64,000 bases of DNA from Pohlia nutans (taxonomy: Eukaryota > Streptophyta > Bryopsida > Bryales > Mniaceae). Position numbers and translations under genes: made by a program. The notes below the pieces were generated by a model. That model saw only the letters and a program-made list of their open reading frames with translations, was not told the DNA's origin and did not search any database. Below are positions 46,860 through 59,304 of the stretch, piece by piece. The stretch covers positions 35,679,811-35,743,810 of the forward strand of contig CM040085.1 of NCBI GenBank assembly GCA_022496805.1. Reading direction: 5' to 3'. How positions within the stretch are numbered: position 1 is the stretch's first letter; each line of letters begins with the position of its first letter.

Positions 46860-49698
46860 GGATGATATTCAACTGCAAGTTCAAATCAATTGAAATTGCT
46901 TACACAAGTCAGACTATTGAATGTAATCAAATTGGCCCAAATGAAAGCAACTACTACATTTCAATGATCTTAGTAAATCTCCAAAATAAAATAAGAAGCA
47001 GGTAATAACATACAAAAACAATGTTATACTCGATCTGCTTTGGTGATCCTAGAACTTCCTGTAGCTCTTGAATTGTGTGTGTACCTTGCACCTGAAAGAA
47101 AGAGAAAAAAGCCGAATCACATACCAAGATCCTCACAGCTAGGAGCCAGCAGTCAGTAGCCAAGAGTCAGCCATTTCATCTCCTGGGCCTTCGTGGTGAT
47201 AACTTTGGCACCGAAGCTATGTTGAAGCCCCCCCAAGACGTAAAATGCAACATCCTAGACTCCTTTGGAGATAGCTTCGGTGCCGAAGGTACCTTCGAGC
47301 ACCGCTAGGGAGTGAATTGCATCACTTCCTAGATTCCCTTCGAGATAGCTTTGGTACCGAAGGTACCTTGGACCACCACCAAGGAGTGAACTCCATCACT
47401 TCCTAGAGTCCCTTGGAGGTAGCCTCGGTGCCGATGGTACCTTGACATAAAACCTATAAGAGTACCGAATTCCAGAAGTCACAATCCTCGTCATTGGAGA
47501 ATTGGCATATACCGTGGTGAGTACACAACAATTTCACACATCCAAGGACAAGCACAGTGTATTTAAACAAGTCCATCATGTACTTAAATATCGCTCAGCA
47601 CAAGCATATTCACTCTAGTAATATTAGCATGATTAGCTGTCTATTGCTTCATTGGAGGCAAGATTTGCGTGCAGGTTCATGGCTATCACAAGGTATGCTG
47701 TATTGACTACCCAATTGTCACAACATGAATTAACAAAATTGTGTAATACGAAAAAAAGGACCAGAAAGGTCATTGCTTTGACAATTCAAGCTCCACTGCC
47801 ATACTACAAAGCCATATTCATTATATTGAGACTTTTTGCAGTCTCATTTTTATCTTCAATTCAAAGATGAACCGTTTTATCTCTTTGCTAGTATCTTTTT
47901 TTAAATAGGTAAGAACATCAACTGTTAGAATTTCATTATAAAATCACAATTTAAGCATTATACTTTTCTGGTTTCAAGTACTAGTTTTTAAATAAATTAT
48001 TGAATAACTAGCATTCTGTCTCAATAGATTCGAAACGTCTCAATATAACAAATAGGGCCTAAGGGCCTTCTACGCTCTGCTTCCATCAACATCAGTCACG
48101 CTATTAACCCTTTCAGTTCATGAAAGTTGTGGTATCAGAAAAGCAACTCTATATATAAAGAGAACTAATTGGTGTTACAAGACTGAATGAGGTCAGATCA
48201 TTTTGTTCGATGGTTATCGATATGTACTTTCACAGTCTGAACTCATTATATTATCGCTCTCTCCAATATGTATCACATTCAAGTATCTTCAAAGAATCTC
48301 TGCTATTGTGGTGACAGTTGGTCACCAAGGAGGTGATAAAACAGAGTTGTTCCGTTCATTTGTTATAGGACTCCAGACTGATTTATGTACTCCCTCTTTA
48401 TCGATCAGAATTTGGTCATATCTGAACTCTAAACCTAATTTTAGTCATGTGCGCTCTTGCAACAACTTGCACATTCAAGTAAATGCAATGCAGCATCACC
48501 TACTTAATTAGAACAAAGAAAAAGCAAACGGAGGAGCGGCTAACAACGTTGTCTGTGTTATGGCAGAATTGGTGCTCCCCAGCTATTCTTATTCATTTGC
48601 CCTCCCTCCCACCGAGGCTGACGTCAAGTCTCGATTGACCACCTAAACAGAATTAATCAATTCCAGACATCGGATGAAGCTTACCCACCCATCTAGACGC
48701 GAGCAAACCTTAATGATTGAAACACTGGCTTCACTGGAGGGCATTACAACCTAGAGCAGTTTCTCCGTGATTTCAGTTTCTCTATTCTAGTTCCATGCAA
48801 TCCTCATGCACAGTGCTTAGTTCCAAAACATTCAGTCAGAGAAGCTCCGAAACTGGGAAGCTCCGAAACTTTTAGCCACGCTCAGAGAAATGCGGTAAAA
48901 GAATCCAAAAACTACTTGTCCAAAGAACGTAAAACAAGAAAAAAAATTTAAAAATGACTAAGTTAAGCCTTAGTTTAATCTGTAGATTCCGTTACAATGC
49001 AGCCACTCATGCATCCCCTCAATCAGATTTTCTAATTCGTGTAACTAGAAACATCAATCTCTTTCCTTTAATTGCATCAGTGTCTGTCAGCGCCATGAAC
49101 GATTCATAAAAGAATCTAGATACATAAAGTAGAAAACAACCTTATATGTAGACTAGTTTGGTTTATTAGTACCTACCTTTACGTTGTGAATCCTGTTCCT
49201 AATTTTACTCCTAGCATTGAGATCAGTACCTCATGCGACAAAAAACTAGTTCCAACTGAGATCATGCGTCGGAATCAAAAGCTCAAAGACTGAATCAACT
49301 GAGATCATGCGTCGGAATCAAAAGCTCAAAGATTGAATCAACTAAGATCATGCGTCAGAATCAAAAGCTTTGAGTGAATTCAATCAGTGACTCGGACCCA
49401 GTGGTGACGGTGTCTAGTTTCTAAACAATTTTTGAACCCTGATTCACCTCTATTGCACTAGCAAATGTTGACCAGTAACAAGATTTCGAGACAAGCTTGA
49501 AATATATTCAGATTCACGTACCTGATTTTGCTCAAGCCTGGTTAGCCTGCCGGTCAGCTCCTCTGCGGTTTCATGCTCAAATCTTGAATCCAGCAGCTCC
49601 GAAGGACATGTGAAAACAACCTTTAATCCTCCATAAGCAGGCTGGGGCAGAGCAGGCTGGGGCGACGGAGAGATAGGATGCGAAGAGCCAAACGACAA
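46825..49698 (-). CDS. Possible three-exon small gene, unknown
   Basis: Exons 49522-49698, 47014-47091 and 46825-46872 join at phase 0 with GT-AG introns to about 100 residues. The sequence starts MSFGSSHPISPSPQPALP, has EELTGRLTRLEQNQVQGTHTIQ (coiled-coil-like) and ends after GLTIGDCIRV at a TGA. The first intron is 2.4 kb. No family recognised. It overlaps the previous ORF in another frame, so only one of the two is likely real, or these exons are the 5' end of the DGNHR gene. Confidence 0.3.
47200..47450. repeat. ~75-bp tandem repeat, three degenerate units
   Basis: Units with 'gatagcttcggtgccgaagg' + 'taccttcgagcaccgctaggg' + 'agtgaattgcatcacttcct' repeat about three times inside the 2.4-kb candidate intron. 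The core GGTACCGAAGCTA also occurs near 50030. Confidence 0.8.
47451..49250. other. Intergenic or intronic DNA
   Basis: No coding sequence recognised in this 1.8-kb stretch. Confidence 0.4.
49251..49372. repeat. 48-bp tandem repeat, 2.6 copies
   Basis: 'caactgagatcatgcgtcgg' + 'aatcaaaagctcaaag' + 'attgaat' repeats with few changes. Confidence 0.88.
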
Positions 49699-50289
49699 AA
49701 GCCAGCAGGGTTCTACATGAGAGATAAGAAGGCTGTGGGGAAGAATACATTAAATAAGGGTAGAGCAGGCTGGGGTGAAGGAATAAGGGTTAGGTTTTCC
49801 ATACCCAGACCTATTTAATAACACATTCTCTAATATCACATCCTCGGAACAAGAAAACAAAAGGCATATCCAGGTCTGATTCCGTGAACACTTTATTGTT
49901 GAAAATCATATGAATGGATGACGTTAACCACTTGAAAGCTAGGTAGATCATAGGATTATATATCACATAGAAAAGGTGCATGGGCTCTACCACATGTCAT
50001 GACTTGGAACTCTAACTCCATAGCTTCGGTACCGAAGCTACCACAAGGTTGAGAGTAGTTAAAGAAAGACACAGAGTTTTATATGCATACCAAATGACAG
50101 CAGACTCTTTTACCCTTCATTTTGAACTTGCAATTGAATCAACTTTAGACTAACTCAAAGTCAATGTTCAATACTAACAACTCAACAATCTAATCACTTT
50201 GCTTAGCTGATCTTAGTCGTGTCTGAAATGATCAAACATAGGGAATTTCAAAATAGGATATATCTGATGATACTCACCTTTTTTATGCA

Positions 50290-50634
50290 TCAAACAATCG
50301 TGTTGCCAATCTCAATGCTCTCTTCAATCCTCTCTACTTCATTCTCGTCAACGGAGTGAAGAGATGCAGGTCTATTTAAGCAGTCTCCAAGGTCAACCAC
50401 ACCAATCTCATTCAATAGCTCAACTGGATACGATAGGACCTTTGTCACGCTTCCTAACTCTAGAAATCTACCCTTTGATGCCTCCCTCCTCACCCTAGAA
50501 TGCTGAAGAGCTTTCTTGGTTGAAAATCTAAACCCAGACCCTCTCTTTCGCTTCCGAGTCACCGTGGTTGGGATCGTCCCATCTGCCTTACTCATCTGTT
50601 CTATCCCCTGATAACCTCTCCCCCTCCAGCTCAA
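50290..50634 (-). CDS. Basic ORF with a nuclear-localisation-like cluster
   Basis: 114 residues. TRKRKRGSGFRFSTKKALQ is a strong basic cluster, followed by SRVRREASKGRF and an acidic end (DENEVERIEESIEIGN). It lies divergent to the Mutator-like pseudogene (starts 655 bp apart) and upstream of the minus-strand exons, so it may be their 5' exon or a second protein of the same element. No family recognised. Confidence 0.3.
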   Translation of the reverse strand: MSWRGRGYQGIEQMSKADGTIPTTVTRKRKRGSGFRFSTKKALQHSRVRREASKGRFLELGSVTKVLSYPVELLNEIGVVDLGDCLNRPASLHSVDENEVERIEESIEIGNTIV

Positions 50635-51288
50635 ATGAATGTTACCAAGAAATATTCACTACCTTATAGCTGAGTCCACTGCACCTAGCTACCTAGACCT
50701 GTCCATAATATCTTTGGAATACCTGATATTGGAATTTACTAGCAAGTGGCAACATTCAAAATGAAGTAGCTGCCAGTCTACCCACCCTATAATGTCTTTA
50801 ATGGACTGTGCATAAATTTGAACCAGCACGATCAATCTAAGCATGCTCCATCATTTATAACAAATTTGAATTCATATTACGGCAACTCTTTAATTATCCC
50901 ATTCAAACAGCGGTCATCCAATTTAATTTGATGATCATGGATACCCTACAATCAGAACTTCATGTATCCAAAGTGCACAACCGTCAATACCTACCTACCA
51001 CCTTAATATGCATGAGAGCCACCTAACCTCTGACAGCCTCCAGTAATTTAATCATGGACTAGTTTTCCACGACTGGCGCAATTTCAACCAAAATTTGCAA
51101 AGAGTTAGCCTCCTGCTTTCTGATTGGCTACATTGCTGAAAATTGTGGAAGATATATATGTTTGTAACTTTAATTATAGAAGATATATATGTCTGTAATA
51201 GGATTCAAGCATCTCAATTGATCCAGGAGTCTCTCTATATGACTCATTCGCGGTAATGCTCACTTTCTCCTCTTTGACTTAGTTTAAT
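50635..51288. other. Divergent intergenic region
   Basis: Lies between minus-strand ORFs and the Mutator-like pseudogene. 'gaagatatatatgt' occurs twice (51149-51162 and 51179-51192). Could hold a bidirectional promoter; no clear box seen. Confidence 0.35.
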
Positions 51289-54200
51289 ATGGCTTCTGAA
51301 AGCATAGGTCCCTTTTTCTCAAATTTTGCAACTATCCGAGCAGATGGTGATTGTGTTCCAATCTCATTTCCTTTGGGCAGTGATGGATTGGCCTTGGTCT
51401 CAGCAGTTCGCTTAGGTCTTTGGTTCCAATTGAATGTGGATTCCCTGCACATTGACGAGGAAGTCTTTGATTTAGCATGTGGTTGTATTACTCATACTAT
51501 TGGTCAAATTCCCGAGTGTAACGGAGATGACAAGCATTGGCTCTTGAGGCGTGGTAGGTTTAGATTGTATGGTCTTAGTGAACTTACCATGGCAGCATCT
51601 ACTGAGTTGGCTCCATCTCTTCGGTCCCCTAGCTTCACCACTCGTACCCTTGTATCGTCTATAGTAAAAGAGGAACCTGGAACGGAGTCCGTTACAATTC
51701 TCAGCGATGACTCAGATGTGAGCTCACCTCAAGAATCCACACCCAATATATGCGATTTGGGGAATCGCCCTTCCCAGGATGTTCCAACTGATTCCCCTGC
51801 CTGCACCAGTCAGACAGTTCTCCGACCTGGTCTTGAATCACAAAGTAGCGTCTTGGACTGTTTGAAGAGACTCTAGTTTACAAAGGGCACTAGGAACGCT
51901 CTGAAAAAGGTTGACAATGATAGTGTCCAACATCTTAAAGTGGACTACCTTCCTCCAATCTTTAATGGTGATGTAGTTTTTGAATTTCCTTCGATTCATA
52001 GCTTGTCAAAGAGTACTCAAGCTGGACTCATGCACGGTATGGACAAGCAACACGATGGACATGTCTGGACAAGGACATGTACTTCCCATATAAAGAGTGA
52101 TATAGGCTTGACTTTTCGTTCAGCTTCATGCGTAGGACATCTCCGGTGTGATAATCAAGGTTGTGAGTATTTGAGTCGTGTGCACCGCACTTCCCAGGTG
52201 AATGAGATGGAGTGGAAGGGTTTCACTACTACACCCTTTCAAGTTGGATGTCAACTTCCCAGCCAGTCCTCCATCATCTGTAAGATTTGCAAGACGCCAC
52301 CCACTTGTGTTGCAACCTGTAAGGCCAGAATTTATTATGTCTTTGGTGGTAATCATATGACTCATGCATGTGTGCATCTCGGGGTCCACGAGCATCCAGT
52401 GAAGAATGGAGAGTACCAAGACTTTAAGGATCGCAGTCGCACTCTCTTAGCCGAGCAAGTGGAGAGGACTCCGCATGCAACAAACTCTTCAATCGTGTTG
52501 GAGGCTACCAAAGAGCTTCTGGGAGAACTGCTGCTACGGCCATAAGGAGCGCCGAAAAAACCTTCCCCTTTTGAGGAACTGGTACCCGCCCTTGACAAGT
52601 GCAGGTATATGAGCTCGCCTAGCATCAGGAATGATGTGACTTCATTCAGGTACATACGGAGATATGGGGTCATGGATGGCATCACCATGCTCAGAGGTTG
52701 CAACAACTGGCCGTATATCCAGGAGAACTTGTTCCCCGGCCAAGGCTCAAATTCTGACAAGGTTTTTGTTTTCAAGATGTCTGAGATAGGTCCTACAAGC
52801 GGGGTAGACTTGGTAAAGCGGATGCAGCCTGGTGGTGATCTCGAAGACGCGTGGATGATGTTCGACCATGTGAAGCGTGTCAAGAAATGGACAACCATGG
52901 CTTGCCATGTGTATGACTCCACCTACTGCCGCGTTATGACCATCGTTGTATGCGACATGCAGTCAGAAGATGCCATAGCTCAAAGCGTCCTCTGGAAGAA
53001 TCTCAATGCAGTTCTAGCAAGGCATGGTATCTCTGAGCCTAAATTCAAAGGATTCATGGCTGACAGTGCACAAGCTAACTGGAATGCTATTCGGGTGATC
53101 TACGAGAGTGGAGATGCAGCAATTCCAATGAAGGACCAGGAGAGGACATGCTTGTTCCACTGGGCACAGTCGTTAGAGAAGCATACCAAGGCAGACGTTC
53201 GAGCAGACCTACAACATCAACACCGGCTTCTATGCAAGCAATACAAGAACGCCACTGCACTAGATGAGTCCGAGACTCGATATCGCGCCATCAAAGCATA
53301 GTGGGTGTCCTCCGGTGCCACAACAACCCAAGGCCAAAATCGGTTGGAGCTGTGGCTAGCATTTTGGCACTTCCGATATCGCCAATAGGATGGATTCATG
53401 CAGTTGGTAAGAAATTTTGTCCCCTCTTCTAACTTGCTGTCTTCTACTATAGGGTACGTCTGTTCATCCGGCAATTCAATTTTGTCCATTCATACTTAGC
53501 AAACCTTGTCATCTTATCTTTCAATTTTCCATGTTGCTCCATGCAGAACCTCACTGAGGCAGAGTTAGCTGAGATGCCGTCGTGCAATCTTGCTTAAACA
53601 AAACACAACGTATGGCTACAGGAATCTGGCAACAAGGGGAATGATCTCTATGTTGCTAGCGTCGATGACTTTGTCAGAGCTCTCATACAAGTATCCAAGT
53701 ATTACCAATTTTTCAAAGGTGAAGATGTAGGAATAGGCCCAGGGAAGGAAGAATTGATGCTACGGGTTGCCCAACGTTTAGCACAACGATCAGGAAACCC
53801 CAAGGCATTGAACATCGCTTCGGCAAAGATGCCAGGAGCAGAGGAGTTTTGCATTCGGGAGCCACACTTTGAAGGTGAGGAGGTGTTTGGCTCACAGAAG
53901 CACAAAGCAAGTATACCATTGGGATCTGAACACGAATCTCACAGGCCTAACCGAGTGAACTTCTCCAGCCCACGAGTCAGGACAAGGTCCACTGCAGTTG
54001 TTGGTGCTAGTTGCAGTTTGAGTGACATCCCGGAAGAGCCTTCAACTAATTTGGAGGCAATTCCTAATGTCAACAACACGACAACTCATGTGACCGCCAT
54101 CCACGAGACTGCATGTAAAGAGACAGAGTGGCACGTTGCTAGGCTTCCAAAGACTTCAGCGAAGGCTTGTTTTGCCCAACATGCCATTACAAAGAAGAAT

Positions 54201-54977
54201 TGCAAAGCAAAGATCGTACAAAGCAACACGGCCACGGCAGCCCCCACGTACACTAGGGTTATGGAGCACTACCAGAAGAAAATAGACAAGATTATGGAAT
54301 TTTTCTTCTGCAATGACGACATCGAGCGCTGCGTCAAAGGCACAAAGCGGAGGTGGGTGAAGGCTAGGCCCGAAGTTCCAAACGTTTGGCCTGTGAAGAT
54401 TGGTACCAATTTATCAAGGAAGGAGATCCTTGATCTAGAACAAGCTGGCTTTCAACTACCGCAACGTCCTGTCATCTTCCCAAGGAGACTCTTTGGGGTG
54501 GAAGAAGTCCCATCCGACCTCTCATCATATCCAGTTCCAACCTCACCAGAGGAATATCCAAAGATCAGGTCAGGTAAGAGAATCCGGAGGATCAAGAACG
54601 TGCCCACAACAAAGCAAGGTAACAACATTGCATCCTCTCTCATCTTGAAGGGTCAGATTCGTAAAGTGACGATGATTCCTCATCCAGGATTTGGATGTAT
54701 TGTTACCCTTGATTCTGGAGCTCCACCAAAAGTTCAGCAGTACTTGATCACTATTGGCACTTTCCCTGAGTGCTCTTGTGAGTACTTCAAAGACATGGCA
54801 ACAAAGTCTTTGGGCAAACGTGAGGGGTGGGCAAGTTGCAAGCATCTTTATTTTGTCTTTACTGTCATAGGCAGCCTAGACTCCCTAAATGATGCATTCA
54901 TACATGCACCAAGTTTTAGCTTTAGTGAAGTAAAGCAAATTCTGGAAAGCGGTATCCTAGGAAGCTACATTCCATAG
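51289..54977 (+). pseudogene. Mutator-like (MULE) transposase with SWIM zinc finger, broken by stops
   Basis: One frame runs 51289-53406, then an intron 53407-53546 (GT-AG, phase 0), then one frame to 54977. Blocks in order: an unknown N-terminal domain with EEPGTESVTILSDDSD (possible SUMO-interaction motif); a WRKY/GCM1-like finger region (RCDNQGCEYL, CKICKTPPTC, HLGVHEHPVKNGEY); the MULE core (VKKWTTMACHVYDST, FMADSAQANWNAI, CLFHWAQSLEKH); and a C-terminal SWIM finger CSCEYFKDM...CKHLYF. Five nonsense codons interrupt it: TAG 51874, TAA 52543, TAG 53299, TAG 53386 and TAA 53595. It belongs to the cut-and-paste Mutator superfamily related to MuDR and FAR1. Element ends were not found. Confidence 0.85.
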
Positions 54978-55793
54978 GTTCACCAAATGTTCCCAAATAT
55001 CATACAGATGTAATGCAACAGTTGTAATCCTCATGGAATTAATTTAAAATTGGTAGTGAGACTAAAAGGGCCACTACCAGCTTCTGGACATCATTTGTAA
55101 ATCTGGGTTCATTGACATGTGTTAAATATTGGTAACCAAATCTAACTCTGATCTAGAATTACAGCAGGCACATCCCAACAGCAAGTGATTTGTAATAACA
55201 TCAAGTTCTATTGTGAGCTCTGACATCAAATTAATCATCATCTCCGTGCCGAGAAATATGAAGGTCTAGTAATGGAATCAATACACACTCCATAATATAA
55301 TGTCGTAGTAATAATATCGGTCACTATATATTTGACATCAAAGGCTCAATTTTCAACACTCACATACACTAAAGAGATATATAGGTACCTGAAGGGTACC
55401 ATATTGAGTGGTTTATAAACATGTAAATTAAGTTACAATGTTGTACAACTCTCTAGACTAAAAAAATTACAGAGTTTCTTCCATTGAAGAGGGTTAAAGG
55501 ATCTTCAAAACCCACGGTCATAGGTCATACTTTTCACCAAAAACAAAATTTTTGAAAAAATTAGCCATCCACAATTTCTATTTTTATTAGAATTCCAGTA
55601 TTTATAAAATTCTGACAGTAATTCCTGCTCCCCGCTCTTAAAATCCCCGCTCCCCGCTCCATGCTCGCACAATAGCCTCGTCCGTGGTAGAGGGAACATC
55701 ATTATTTTCCCCAAATGACAAATTCTGAAACATTAAGACAATGTTGAAGTGATTTACTTTGACAAGTTCTCCCAAGTGGAGTAAATAAAATAA

Positions 55794-55834
<41 letters not shown>

Positions 55835-56799
55835 TTTAATGAAAAGAGTGAATTTTAATCTATTTGAATTCAAAACAACAGGCTTGGTGTCTATGGTGCT
55901 AGTGAAGCCTGTGAGGTCTTCCCATGGTAACAAGGATATTCCGTTATCCAGAGTGGGGCCAATCCACTGTGAGAATTCACCAGGGTGAGAGTTAACAGAA
56001 TGCACTGTGAGAATAACCAGGGTGAGAATTTAGTGTGGAGCAGTGACATGTTGACCGCGTCATGAAACGGTTAAAGGGAAAGTGCTGCGATGGCAAGTCA
56101 ACTCCGTAGGCATCTGCAACTGCAGTATTGGATAAATTCATTTTCATACGTGGCAAGACCAGAAGCAATGTACCGTCACCCTTACCAACACACGAACCTT
56201 CCATGTACCCACAAGAATTTGAGGGTGTTTGAGAATAGATATTACCATGGCTCAGATGTACAAAAGATAAACATTTCAGCCACGATTGCAAGCCTAAAAT
56301 GTTCCTAACAAATTTGACAAACTTGCGCTTGGAGGCCTCTACAATATTATATTCATCTCTCTGCAAAGGAGATTTACTTGAAGTGGTAGAGAATTTAATA
56401 GGCTTGCAAAGGTGGCTCAGACGAATGTACCCTAAAATGTTTGAAAAAAGTTCAACCCTTGAATGTGTTCGTAATGAAGCCTATGTACGATGGAAAATTT
56501 AGGGGTTAACACCAAACATCAAAACAACATATGTACTATGTCCTAAATCCTTTAAGGGTTAAGGAACACAAACATGTTAAAAAATCAGGAACTCCAAGAA
56601 TACTTCAATTCAAATTCAATGAATTAGTTCAGTAACATGTCATTTCAAATTCTATGAATATCTCATACCTAATTTAGTATTGGTGTAGTTACTAGTAAAT
56701 CAAATTGAACGGATGCACCCTAAAATAGTTGTTTATATATGGTTTTCTTGAAATGGTCAATTCCAGGGACACCATGGTAGGTGTATGTGTGAACCCCTA
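54978..56799. other. Intergenic DNA with a (TA)n tract
   Basis: A TA dinucleotide run lies at about 55797-55831. AGGGGTTAAC at 56501-56510 and CCCCTAAA at 56794 look like ends of TTAA-type MITEs that I could not pair. No gene supported. Confidence 0.45.
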
Positions 56800-58486
56800 A
56801 AGGATGGGCCTAAATCTCAGTAACATATGGAAACAACGGGCAAAATCTCAATAACATATGGAAAAATATTTTTCATAAACTAAACAGAAATTGGAGGGTG
56901 TTCCTATTGATGTTAGGCACCCAACTGTGCAAATAAAATTTATAATGGAGTCCCGGGACTCATAGCTGCAATTTCCAACTTTTGCAAATCCTAGTCAAAA
57001 AGCATAGAGTTAGCAAAATCAGAATATCATTTGGAAAGATATTTCTAATAAATACAAAAAAAAATGGGAGGGTGTTCCCAATGATGTTAGGCACCGAAGT
57101 GTGCAACGTTTTTTTAGAATGGAGTCCCGGGACTCATGGCTGCATTTTCCACATTGTGCAAAATCCTATTCAAAAAGCATAGAGTTGGCAAAATCACAAT
57201 AACAAATGGAAAAATATTTTTCATACATACTAATAAAATTGGATTCGGTGCCTAATGATGTTAGGCACTGAAAAGTGCAAAAATAATTTAAAATGGAGTC
57301 CCAGGACTCATGGCTGCATTTTCCACATATTGCAAATCCTAGTCAAAAAGCATAGAGTTAGCAAAATCCCATTAACATATGGAGAAATATTTTTAAAACA
57401 CACAAAAGAAATTTGAGGGTGTTCATAATGATGTTAGGCACCCAACTGTGCAAAAAAAGTTCTCCAAAATGGAGTCCCGGGACTCATGGCAACATTTTCC
57501 ACATATTGCAAATCCTAGTCAAAAAGCATAGAGATAGCAAAATCCCAATAACATATTGAGATATGTTTTTCATAAATAAAAAAATGATTGGAGGGTGTTT
57601 GAAATGATGTTAGGCACCCAAAAAAAAATCCAAAATGGAGCCCTGGGACTCATGGCTGCATTTTCCAAATATTGCAAATCCTAGTTAAAAAGCATATAGG
57701 TAGCAAAATCCGAATATGGCATCTGGAAAAATAGTTTTAATAAATACAACAAAAATTGGAGGGTGTTCCCAAAGATTTTAGGCACCAAAGTGTGCAAAAA
57801 GTTTTTAGAATGGAGTCCCAGGACTCATGGCTACATTTTCCACATATTGCAAATCCTAGTCAAAAAGCATAGAGTTGGCAAAATCACAATAACAAATGGA
57901 TGAATATTTTTCATACATACTAAAAAATTTGGAGGGTGTTCCTAACAATGTTAGGCATCCAACCGTGCAAAAATAATTTAAAATGGAGTCCCGGGACTAA
58001 TGGCTGCATTTTGCACATAGTGCAAATCCTAGTCAAAAAGCTCAGAGTGAGCAAAATCTTAGAAACAAATGGAAAAACATTTTGCATACATCCTTAAAAT
58101 ACTTGAGGGTGTTTCTAATGATGTTAGGCACCCAATGTGCAAAAATAATTACAGATGGAGTCCCGGGACTCACGGCTGCATTTTCTAAATATTGCAAATC
58201 CTAGTCAAAAAGCATATAGGTAGCAAAATCCGAATATCATCTGGAAAAATATTTTTAATAAATACAAAAAAAAATTGGAGGGTGTTCCCTATGATATTAG
58301 GCACCGAAGTGTGCAAACAAATTTTAGAATGGAGTCCCGGGACTCATGGCTGCATTTTCCAAATATAGCAAATCCTAGACAGAAAGCATAGAGTTAGCAA
58401 AATCCGAATATCATCTGGAAAAATATTTTTAAAAAATACAAAAAAATAGGAGGGTGTTCCCAATGATGTTAGGCACCGAATTGTGC

Positions 58487-58487
<1 letters not shown>
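56800..58487. repeat. 173-bp satellite array, about nine to ten units
   Basis: The marker 'ggagtcccgggactcatggc' recurs at 56947, 57121, 57295, 57471, 57637, 57812, 57985, 58157 and 58331, a spacing of 166-176 bp. Each unit also has 'gcaaatcctagtcaaaaagc' and 'gatgttaggcacc', and most carry the 14-bp palindrome GAGTCCCGGGACTC. No coding sequence. Confidence 0.95.

Positions 58488-58558
<71 letters not shown>
58488..58558 (+). repeat. Poly(A) tract, 71 A
   Basis: An uninterrupted run of A directly at the end of the satellite array. It could be a retroposition tail or slippage product; assembly error is possible. Confidence 0.9.
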
Positions 58559-58559
<1 letters not shown>

Positions 58560-58574
58560 AGGAGTACGTGTGAA

Positions 58575-59304
58575 CCCCTAAAAGTGAAGCCTATTACCAT
58601 GGAATCATGTTTTATTTGGCACACTCAATTTTGCTACTAAAACTAAAACCAGAAATTCAAATTTATATATTTATTAGATGAAGTCACAACTCTACTACTA
58701 AATATGCCTTTGTGTCATAAATTTTGGTGACAATTTTAAAGTACAATTGTTTTATGAAGTGATTGTAAAGAAAATCTATATCAATTACAAACTTTACTAC
58801 TAAATTTCAATGTTTGTACCGAAGGTGTAACTTACAATGGAAAAAACTATATCAATGAAATTCACCCGTGTATCTAAATTTACCAATTTGCACTACACCT
58901 TGGTTATACATACCAAACTTGTAACTACACTAAAACACAGAATTATCAAATTTTCCCAAAAATAAAAACTGTGCAGTGCAAATTATTATTGACAAACTTC
59001 ACCCTGTTAGTTAAACTTATATGCAACGGGACTCATTTTCATGGCCTAAATTTAGTTTAAATAGAACAAGTAAAAAAAATTCAAATTACACTACATGCCA
59101 CTACCGTTTTTATGACTCTTGGTAGTTGGGACCACATGTAAATTCCAAAAATTCATGAATGATTTGAATTTAACTTGAAGGGGTGGCAAGCCCAAGCAAA
59201 GCGCTTCACATAAAGAAGTGGATGATAATCATCCACGCAACACTTCGAATTGCACAGTGAACTTCCTTCATAAGCCAGTGTTTGGTCTGGGCATCGTTCG
59301 TGGG
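58575..59304. mobile_element. TTAA MITE, family C
   Basis: Begins CCCCTAAAAGTG and continues with 'taccatggaatcatgtttta' and 'ggcacactcaattttgctac', matching the element at 5291-5967. Right edge TTAA at 59305-59308 (left TGAA). About 730 bp. Confidence 0.75.

Noticed and set aside
52126..52922. Minus-strand ORFs of 97 and 186 residues
   Set aside because: Shadows of the Mutator-like coding sequence; no recognisable motif.
51289..54977. Alternative genetic code with TAA/TAG read as glutamine
   Set aside because: Stops in the MULE frame suggested it, but the intact Tc1 ORF ends with TAG, the palmitoyltransferase with TAA, and other old elements show TGA in place of CGA; ordinary decay explains all.
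56800..58487. CRISPR array
   Set aside because: Units of about 173 bp are contiguous tandem copies without unique spacers, in eukaryotic DNA.
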